DNA from: Rhodoferax sp. UBA6134
GTDB lineage: Bacteria > Pseudomonadota > Gammaproteobacteria > Burkholderiales > Burkholderiaceae_C
Direction: 5' to 3'
NCBI GenBank assembly: GCA_002422455.1
Contig: DIVK01000106.1
Coordinates: 18,891 to 24,323 of the forward strand
Length of the DNA stretch: 5,433 nucleotides
A program made the position numbers and the translations under genes. The notes beneath the pieces are model-generated. The model was not told where the DNA came from. It did no database searches and was given only the letters and a program-made list of their open reading frames with translations. Positions 1-4,625 of the stretch are shown here, piece after piece; positions within the stretch are counted from its first letter, which is position 1, and each line of letters starts with the position of its first letter.

Positions 1-231
1 CCCGATGCCGGCTTTTACCTGTGGGCCAACGTGGAGGGCAATGACACCGATTTTGCCCGTGACTTGTTCACTCTTTACAATGTGACGGTTTTACCCGGTT
101 CCTATCTGGCCCGTGACAGTCACGGCACGAACCCGGGGGCGCGACGCATCCGCATGGCCCTGGTGGCCGAGCCAGCCGAATGTGTGGAAGCCGCCCAGCG
201 CATTGTCCAGTTTGTCAAGTCCAGAACCTGA
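1..231 (+). CDS. dapC: Succinyldiaminopimelate aminotransferase (DapC), C-terminal fragment
   Basis: The reading frame is open from the first base and ends at TGA 229-231, giving the last 76 residues of a protein whose start lies outside the window. The fragment matches the C-terminal small domain of fold-type I (class I/II) PLP aminotransferases: an opening PDAGFYLW strand, then a VLPGSYLAR segment (residues 30-38), then NPGARRIRMALV (44-55). R51 probably corresponds to the conserved arginine that binds the substrate alpha-carboxylate. The PLP lysine lies upstream and cannot be seen. The family alone does not fix the substrate. DapC is preferred because dapD follows at once and dapE lies further down. 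DapC transfers an amino group from glutamate to N-succinyl-2-amino-6-ketopimelate in the cytoplasm. Another class I aminotransferase remains possible. Confidence 0.85.
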   Translation, partial: PDAGFYLWANVEGNDTDFARDLFTLYNVTVLPGSYLARDSHGTNPGARRIRMALVAEPAECVEAAQRIVQFVKSRT

Positions 232-316
232 ACCCTTGCGGGACAGACCTTCAGTTCTGTCCTCAACTGACTAAACCCTTGCGGGACAGGCCGTTGGCGC
301 TGTCCTCAACCCATCA
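231..316. repeat. Tandem pair of 43-bp units, each with a GGACAG-N10-CTGTCC dyad
   Basis: Unit 1 is 231-273 and unit 2 is 274-316, with 33 of 43 positions identical by hand alignment. Identity is concentrated in two blocks: the first 16 bases (AACCCTTGCGGGACAG) and an 11-base block CTGTCCTCAAC at 257-267 and 300-310. The bases between the blocks differ. The blocks contain complementary arms, GGACAG (241-246, 284-289) and CTGTCC (257-262, 300-305), each pair separated by exactly 10 bases. Unit 1 can fold as 240-247 with 256-263 and an 8-base loop. Unit 2 can fold as 283-289 with 300-306, extended by GCC 290-292 with GGC 296-298 around a GTT loop and one bulged G. No T-run follows, so these are not typical intrinsic terminators. 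The array fills the dapC-dapD gap and ends at the dapD ribosome binding site. It could be an operator pair, an mRNA-stabilising structure or an intergenic repeat family. Confidence 0.85.
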
Positions 317-320
317 GGAG
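316..320 (+). promoter_or_regulatory. Ribosome binding site of dapD
   Basis: AGGAG lies 8 bases before the ATG at 329, which is good Shine-Dalgarno spacing and supports this start. It adjoins the last base of the second 43-bp repeat unit, so a hairpin at 283-306 would sit about 10 bases upstream of it and could affect ribosome access. Confidence 0.8.
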
Positions 321-328
321 AAAACCAC

Positions 329-1153
329 ATGACCCAGCAATTGCAACAAATCATCGACGCCGCGTGGGAAGACCGCGCCAGCATGTCCGTCACGTCGGCC
401 CCCAAGGAAGTCGCCGACGCGGTTGAACACGTCATCTCCCAGCTCAACTCAGGCGCCCTGCGCGTGGCCACCCGCGAGGCCGTGGGTCAATGGACCACCC
501 ACCAGTGGATCAAGAAAGCCGTGTTGCTGAGCTTTCGCCTGAAAGACAACGAGCTCATGAAAGCCGGTGACCTGGGCTTTTACGACAAGGTGCCAACCAA
601 GTTTGCCGGCCTGGACGAAGCGGCCATGAAAGCCACCGGTGTGCGCGTGGTGCCGCCGGCAGTGGCGCGCCGCGGCAGCTTCATCGGCAAGGGCGTCATC
701 CTGATGCCGTCCTACGTCAACATCGGCGCCTACGTGGACGAAAGCACCATGGTCGACACCTGGGCCACCGTCGGCTCCTGTGCCCAGATCGGCAAGAACG
801 TGCACCTGAGCGGGGGCGTGGGCATTGGCGGCGTGCTCGAACCCATGCAGGCCGGCCCCACCATCATTGAGGACAACTGCTTCATCGGCGCCCGCTCGGA
901 AGTGGTCGAAGGCGTGATCGTGGAGGAGAACTCGGTCATCTCCATGGGCGTGTACCTCGGGCAGAGCACCCCCATTTACGATCGCGCCACGGACAGCGTC
1001 AGCTATGGCCGCATCCCCTCCGGCTCGGTGGTCATCAGCGGCAGCCTGCCCAAGAATGATGGCAAATACAGCCTGTACGCGGCGATCATCGTCAAGCGGG
1101 TGGACGCGCAGACGCGCGCCAAAACCAGCCTGAACGACTTGCTGCGCGACTGA
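329..1153 (+). CDS. dapD: 2,3,4,5-tetrahydropyridine-2,6-dicarboxylate N-succinyltransferase (DapD)
   Basis: This cytoplasmic enzyme transfers succinyl from succinyl-CoA to tetrahydrodipicolinate, the step that commits flux to the succinylase branch of DAP/lysine synthesis. The 274-residue product has the same length as the E. coli enzyme and is collinear with it. It has an N-terminal helical domain (about 1-105, including SGALRV at 41-46 and THQWIKKAVLLSFR at 57-70), then a left-handed beta-helix of hexapeptide repeats (about 106-235, with MPSYVNIGAYVDE at 126-138 and SGGVGIGGVLEP at 161-172), then a short C-terminal cap. By remembered alignment, the E. coli active-site residues Asp141 and Glu189 correspond to D143 (in MVDTWATVG) and E191 (in GARSEV), both present. 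The enzyme family is trimeric. The start has a strong ribosome binding site. The gene follows dapC after a repeat-filled spacer and precedes pilU by 39 bases. Confidence 0.98.
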   Translation: MTQQLQQIIDAAWEDRASMSVTSAPKEVADAVEHVISQLNSGALRVATREAVGQWTTHQWIKKAVLLSFRLKDNELMKAGDLGFYDKVPTKFAGLDEAAMKATGVRVVPPAVARRGSFIGKGVILMPSYVNIGAYVDESTMVDTWATVGSCAQIGKNVHLSGGVGIGGVLEPMQAGPTIIEDNCFIGARSEVVEGVIVEENSVISMGVYLGQSTPIYDRATDSVSYGRIPSGSVVISGSLPKNDGKYSLYAAIIVKRVDAQTRAKTSLNDLLRD

Positions 1154-1192
1154 TACGGCAGCCCGACTCACAAGCAGCAACAGGAATCGACC

Positions 1193-2356
1193 ATGGCAAG
1201 CAACGGCGTACCGGGCACAATGGAGCGGATTCTTCGCCTGATGAGCGAGAAGAAGGCTTCGGATGTCTATCTGTCGGCCAACTCGCCGGCCCTGATCCGC
1301 ATCAACGGGCAATGTGTGCCCATCAACAGCCAGATTCTCCCCCCCGATGCACCGCGCAATTTGCTGGCCGATATCCTGCCGCCCGAGCGCATCGAAGAGC
1401 TGGAGCGAACGAACGAACTGAACATGGCCTGGTCACTGGCGGGCGTTGGCCGGTTTCGCATCAGCGCCATGTGCCAGCGCGGCTCTTTTGCCGCGGTCAT
1501 CCGCTTCATCTCGCCCGAAATTCCTTCGCTGGCCACCCTGGCGGTGCCGCTGATTCTGGGCGAGCTGATCATGGAGAAACGGGGGTTGTTGCTGATGGTT
1601 GGCGCCACGGGCGCCGGCAAAAGCACGACACTGGCCGCCATGCTCGATTGCCGCAATGAAAACAGCACCGGCCATATTTTGACCATTGAAGACCCGATCG
1701 AATTCCTGTTCAGGAACAAGCGCTCGGTGGTCAACCAGCGCGAAGTCGGCAGCGACACCGAGTCGGCCCAGGTGGCGCTGCGAAACGCGCTGCGCCAGGC
1801 GCCGGACGTGATCCTGATTGGCGAAATTCGTGACCGCGAAACCATGTCGGCCGCCATCGCCTACGCCCAGTCCGGTCATTTGTGTCTGGCCACCATGCAC
1901 GCCAACAACAGCTACCAGGCCCTCAACCGCATCCTGAGTTTTTACCCGGCGGAGGTCCGTCCCACCCTGCTGGGTGACCTGGCCGCGGCCATGAAGGCCA
2001 TTGTCTCGCAGCGCCTGTTGCGCACCATGACCGGCGGCCGCATCCCCGCCGTCGAAATCATGCTCAACACCAGCCTGGTGGCCGAGTTGATCGGCAAGGG
2101 AGATTTCGCGGGTGTCAAGGAAGCGATGGAGAAATCCATGGCCGAAGGCGGCCAGACTTTTGAGCACGACATCGCCCGCCTGATCGTCGAAGGCACGGTG
2201 GACCGCAAAGAAGGGCTGGCCCATGCCGACTCACCCACCAACCTGATGTGGCGTCTGCAAAACGATTTTGGCACCCGCGTCAAACCCCAGGAGTCACAGG
2301 AGGACCCGGACGACCAGCCCTCCTTCACCGAAATCACACTGGACGTGAAACACTGA
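1193..2356 (+). CDS. pilU: Type IV pilus retraction ATPase, PilU type
   Basis: This 387-residue secretion-ATPase superfamily protein belongs to the PilT/PilU retraction motors, hexamers at the inner-membrane base of type IV pili that power pilus withdrawal. An N-terminal PAS-like domain (about 10-115, with KKASDVYLSANSPALIRING) precedes a RecA-like core. The core has Walker A GATGAGKS at 137-144, Asp box TIEDPIEF at 164-171, Walker B with VILIGEIRD at 206-214 (E211), and His box GHLCLATMHANN at 228-239. All catalytic motifs look intact. PilU rather than PilT is favoured by the SVVNQREVGSDT and ALRNALRQAPDVILIGEIRD segments, by TFEHDIARLI in place of the PilT AIRNLIRE helix, by the HADSPTNLMWRLQ ending and by an acidic C-terminal tail (366-376). 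AGGAA at 1182-1186 supports ATG 1193. ATG 1220 (MERILRLM) is a possible shorter start but has no clear Shine-Dalgarno site. The gene sits between dapD and dapE, with no pilT adjacent. Confidence 0.9.
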   Translation: MASNGVPGTMERILRLMSEKKASDVYLSANSPALIRINGQCVPINSQILPPDAPRNLLADILPPERIEELERTNELNMAWSLAGVGRFRISAMCQRGSFAAVIRFISPEIPSLATLAVPLILGELIMEKRGLLLMVGATGAGKSTTLAAMLDCRNENSTGHILTIEDPIEFLFRNKRSVVNQREVGSDTESAQVALRNALRQAPDVILIGEIRDRETMSAAIAYAQSGHLCLATMHANNSYQALNRILSFYPAEVRPTLLGDLAAAMKAIVSQRLLRTMTGGRIPAVEIMLNTSLVAELIGKGDFAGVKEAMEKSMAEGGQTFEHDIARLIVEGTVDRKEGLAHADSPTNLMWRLQNDFGTRVKPQESQEDPDDQPSFTEITLDVKH

Positions 2357-2400
2357 TGAATGCCGCACCAAACCGATCAAAGAACGTGGCAAGCCCATGA
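2354..2400 (+). promoter_or_regulatory. Possible 14-codon coupling ORF between pilU and dapE
   Basis: The pilU stop TGA (2354-2356) shares its last base with an ATG at 2356-2358. That ATG opens a short frame reading MNAAPNRSKNVASP, which stops at TGA 2398-2400. That stop overlaps the dapE start in an ATGA arrangement (2397-2400). A ribosome ending pilU could therefore reinitiate, read 14 codons and terminate exactly on the dapE start. No convincing Shine-Dalgarno sequence precedes dapE, which would fit coupling. The geometry is plain in the sequence, but the role is inference: a 14-codon open frame of this kind can arise by chance, and the peptide itself resembles nothing I recognise. Confidence 0.35.
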
Positions 2401-3572
2401 CGCGCACACTGCACCTCACCGAACAGCTGATTTCCCGCGCCTCGCTCACGCCGGATGACGCGGGCTGCCAGGACATCATTGCCGCGCGTCTGGCTCCCCT
2501 GGGCTTTGTTTGCGAAACCCTTGTCAGCGGACCGGCCGATTTTCGCGTCACCAATTTATGGGCAAAGCGACCCGGGACTCCCGCAAAGCATTCTTCCTCA
2601 GCGACTGAATTGATCGTATTTGCCGGGCACACCGATGTCGTGCCGACCGGCCCGCGCGATCAGTGGCACAGCGACCCATTCACCCCCACCCATCGTGACG
2701 GCATGCTCTACGGCCGCGGCGTCAGCGACATGAAGACCTCGCTGGCGGCGTTCGTCGTCGCCATCGAAGAGTTTGTGGCCGCGCAAGCCGACACAGCCCT
2801 GTCGATTGGCTTGTTGCTGACCAGCGATGAAGAAGGCCCCGCCACCGACGGCACCGTCGTCGTATGTGAGGCACTGAAGGCGCGTGGCGAGACGATCGAC
2901 TACTGCATTGTGGGCGAACCCACTTCGCTGGAGCGCAGCGGCGACATGATCAAAAACGGCCGGCGCGGCACCCTGAGCGGCCGGCTCACCGTCAAGGGCG
3001 TGCAAGGCCACATCGCCTACCCGCACCTGGCCAAAAACCCGATCCACCTGGTGGCCCCCGCCCTGGCCGAGCTGGTCAACACGGAGTGGGACCGGGGCAA
3101 CGATTTTTTTCCGCCCACGTCCTGGCAGGTCAGCAACATCCACGGCGGCACCGGCGCCGGCAATGTGATTCCCGGCACGGTGGTGATTGACTTCAACTTC
3201 CGTTTCTGCACCGAATCCACCCCGCAGAGCCTGCAGTCGCGGCTGCAGGCCGTGCTGGAGCGGCACGATCTGGACTACGAACTGGCGTGGACGGTTGGCG
3301 GCCAGCCTTTTCTCACCACGCCGGGCACGCTGGTTGACACGGTCGTGCAGGCCATCAAGCTGGAGACCGGCATTGACACCGTGTTGTCCACCACCGGCGG
3401 CACCAGCGACGGCCGCTTCATCGCCGGCATCTGTGCGCAGGTGATCGAGCTGGGCCCCACCAACGCCACCATCCACAAAATCAACGAATGCCTGCCGGTG
3501 GCCGACATCGAGCCCCTGAAAAACATTTACCGGCGCGTGCTGGAAAATCTGCACGCGCGCCTCAAACCATGA
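2397..3572 (+). CDS. dapE: Succinyl-diaminopimelate desuccinylase (DapE)
   Basis: This cytoplasmic di-zinc M20-family peptidase hydrolyses N-succinyl-LL-diaminopimelate to LL-diaminopimelate and succinate. The product has 391 residues, against about 375 in E. coli. The catalytic domain is split by a dimerisation domain (about 190-300, from NGRRGTLSGRLTVKGVQGHIAYPHLAKNP onward). By remembered alignment to the H. influenzae enzyme, every metal ligand is present at a constant +11 offset: H78 (in GHTDVVP), D111 (in GRGVSDMK), E145 as general base, E146 (in SDEE), E174 (in VGEPTS) and H360 (in NATIHKINE), with D80 as helper. The extra length lies mostly in an N-terminal loop before GHTDVVP (about residues 55-72, RPGTPAKHSSSATE), which is locally less GC-rich. 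The start agrees with the family N-terminus (LHLTEQLISRASLTPDDAGCQ) but lacks a clear ribosome binding site. The stop overlaps the prmB start by ATGA. Confidence 0.97.
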   Translation: MTRTLHLTEQLISRASLTPDDAGCQDIIAARLAPLGFVCETLVSGPADFRVTNLWAKRPGTPAKHSSSATELIVFAGHTDVVPTGPRDQWHSDPFTPTHRDGMLYGRGVSDMKTSLAAFVVAIEEFVAAQADTALSIGLLLTSDEEGPATDGTVVVCEALKARGETIDYCIVGEPTSLERSGDMIKNGRRGTLSGRLTVKGVQGHIAYPHLAKNPIHLVAPALAELVNTEWDRGNDFFPPTSWQVSNIHGGTGAGNVIPGTVVIDFNFRFCTESTPQSLQSRLQAVLERHDLDYELAWTVGGQPFLTTPGTLVDTVVQAIKLETGIDTVLSTTGGTSDGRFIAGICAQVIELGPTNATIHKINECLPVADIEPLKNIYRRVLENLHARLKP

Positions 3573-4471
3573 CCGTTCTGGAATTGATCGAAGCGGGCGC
3601 CCGACAGCTTGCGCACGCGGGTGTGGCCTTTGGCCACGGCACCAGCAATGCCTTCGACGAGGCCGCCTGGCTGGTCTTGTGGCAACTCGACCTGCCCCTC
3701 GACACCCCGCTTGACGGCCCGCAGCATGACCCGGATGGGGTGGCCAATCAAGCTGTCGCCCCCGAAAAACAGGCGCAGGTGGCAGCACTTCTGGCGAAAA
3801 GAATCAGCGCCCGCCAACCCGCCGCCTACCTGACCCGGGAAGCCTGGTTGCAAGGCGTGCCCTTTTACGTGGACGAGCGCGCCATCGTGCCACGCTCCTT
3901 CATCGCCGAGTTGCTGTGCAATGGCACCATCGACTACTGGCTGGGCGAATCCACCCGCCAGGTGCTGGACCTGTGCACCGGCAACGCCAGCCTGGCCGTG
4001 CTCGCCGCCCTGAGCTACCCGGAAGTGACGGTGGACGCCACCGACATCTCGCCCGATGCACTGGCCGTGGCCCGCATCAACGTCGACAAACACGGCCTGC
4101 AGCAGCGCATCACCCTGCTGCTGTCGGACGGCCTGTCGGGCGTTCGCGGCCCCTACGACCTGATTCTGTGCAACCCGCCCTACGTCAACGCGCACAGCAT
4201 GGCCGCCCTGCCCCCGGAATACCACGCCGAGCCCGCCCTGGCGCTGGACGGCAATGCCCGTGGCGGCAGCGACGGCATGGATTTCATCCGCAGCCTGCTG
4301 CGCGACGCCCCGCAGCACATGAGCGAACACGCCGTGCTGGTGCTGGAGATCGGCAACGAGCGCGCGCACTTTGAAGCGGCATTCCCAAGGCTGGAAGCGG
4401 TCTGGCTGGAAACCAGCGCCGGTGAAGACCAGGTGCTGCTGCTGACGCGCGAGGCGCTCCTACACCTCTAG
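3569..4471 (+). CDS. prmB: Ribosomal protein uL3 N5-glutamine methyltransferase (PrmB)
   Basis: The product is a class I SAM-dependent methyltransferase of the HemK/PrmC-PrmB group. PrmB methylates a glutamine of ribosomal protein L3 (uL3) during ribosome assembly. It has 300 residues, close to the 310 of E. coli PrmB. A helical N-terminal domain (about 1-120, with RQPAAYLTREAWLQGVPFYVDERAIVPRSFIAELL) precedes the Rossmann core: motif I VLDLCTGNAS at 132-141, ATDISPDALAVA with D159, and catalytic NPPY at 202-205. PrmB is preferred to PrmC because of CNPPYVNAHSMAALPPEYHAEPALAL, the FYVDERAIVPRSFIAEL segment, and proximity to other housekeeping genes. ATG 3569 overlaps the dapE stop by four bases (ATGA), fitting translational coupling. 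An in-frame ATG at 3488 would add 27 unlike residues inside dapE and is rejected. A140 replaces the glycine usual in motif I. The stop codon lies inside a 20-bp tandem repeat. Confidence 0.93.
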   Translation: MTVLELIEAGARQLAHAGVAFGHGTSNAFDEAAWLVLWQLDLPLDTPLDGPQHDPDGVANQAVAPEKQAQVAALLAKRISARQPAAYLTREAWLQGVPFYVDERAIVPRSFIAELLCNGTIDYWLGESTRQVLDLCTGNASLAVLAALSYPEVTVDATDISPDALAVARINVDKHGLQQRITLLLSDGLSGVRGPYDLILCNPPYVNAHSMAALPPEYHAEPALALDGNARGGSDGMDFIRSLLRDAPQHMSEHAVLVLEIGNERAHFEAAFPRLEAVWLETSAGEDQVLLLTREALLHL

Positions 4472-4501
4472 ACCCACACTTACATCTGCAGACCCACACT
4501 T
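4462..4501. repeat. 20-bp tandem repeat across the prmB stop
   Basis: Unit 1 (4462-4481) and unit 2 (4482-4501) share 17 of 20 bases, including the unbroken AGACCCACACTT at 4470-4481 and 4490-4501. The prmB stop TAG (4469-4471) lies in unit 1, so a recent duplication or slippage may have set the present 3' end of the gene. No stem-loop is evident within the units. Function is unknown. Confidence 0.8.
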
Positions 4502-4560
4502 CCGTCATCGCAAGGCCGCAGGCCGTGGCTGATCCATGCCCCCCCGGATTGCCGCGCCCT
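4502..4560. repeat. REP-like palindromic intergenic element (degenerate)
   Basis: The stretch begins CCGTCATCGCAAGGCCGC and runs through GTGGCTGATCC to GGATTGCCGCGCC. It resembles the widespread bacterial intergenic family whose members read like GTCATTGCGAGG...GTGGCGATCC...GGATTGCCGCG. That match is from memory. Visible structure includes GGCC-GCA-GGCC at 4514-4524, and a larger stem pairing GGC 4527-4529 plus GATCC 4531-4535 with GGATT 4546-4550 plus GCC 4551-4553. The stem has one bulged T (4530), one G-T wobble and a C-rich 10-base loop. The right outer arm that would pair with CGTCATCGC is missing, so the copy looks truncated or decayed. It may help end the dap-pilU-dapE-prmB transcript or protect its 3' end, but no T-run follows. 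Confidence 0.6.
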
Positions 4561-4564
4561 GGCT

Positions 4565-4593
4565 TGTCCGGCAGGCTGCGATCTGTCCCGCAA
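4565..4593 (-). repeat. Inverted copies of the TGCGGGACA core seen upstream of dapD
   Basis: CTGTCCCGCAA at 4583-4593 is the exact reverse complement of the 11-base TTGCGGGACAG found at 236-246 and 279-289. A second, weaker copy, TGTCCGGCA at 4565-4573, differs from the 9-base core at one position. The partner arm that would complete the dyad is absent here, so these are half elements. They sit in the gap before the ABC-F gene, in opposite orientation to the dapD-side array. A chance 11-base match in a window this size is unlikely but possible. Confidence 0.5.
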
Positions 4594-4625
4594 AGTCTCA
4601 ACATATACCAACTGAAACGATTCCT

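Noticed and set aside
240..306. Intrinsic terminators after dapC
   Set aside because: Two stem-loops can form, but neither is followed by a T-run, so intrinsic termination is not supported.
449..1312. Long minus-strand open frame opposite dapD
   Set aside because: It is a GC-rich shadow frame with repetitive Ala/Gly/His/Val composition and no domain. The plus strand carries a clear dapD.
3488..3568. Upstream in-frame extension of prmB from ATG 3488
   Set aside because: The 27 added residues are an out-of-frame reading of the dapE end and do not resemble PrmB. ATG 3569 gives the expected length and a normal ATGA overlap.
2598..3788. 396-codon minus-strand open frame opposite dapE
   Set aside because: It is an antisense shadow of a real gene in high-GC DNA, with low-complexity composition and no recognisable motif.
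4583..4609. Promoter for the ABC-F gene using TATACC at 4604-4609
   Set aside because: The -10-like hexamer is plausible, but no good -35 hexamer lies 16-18 bases upstream, so the site cannot be called from sequence alone.
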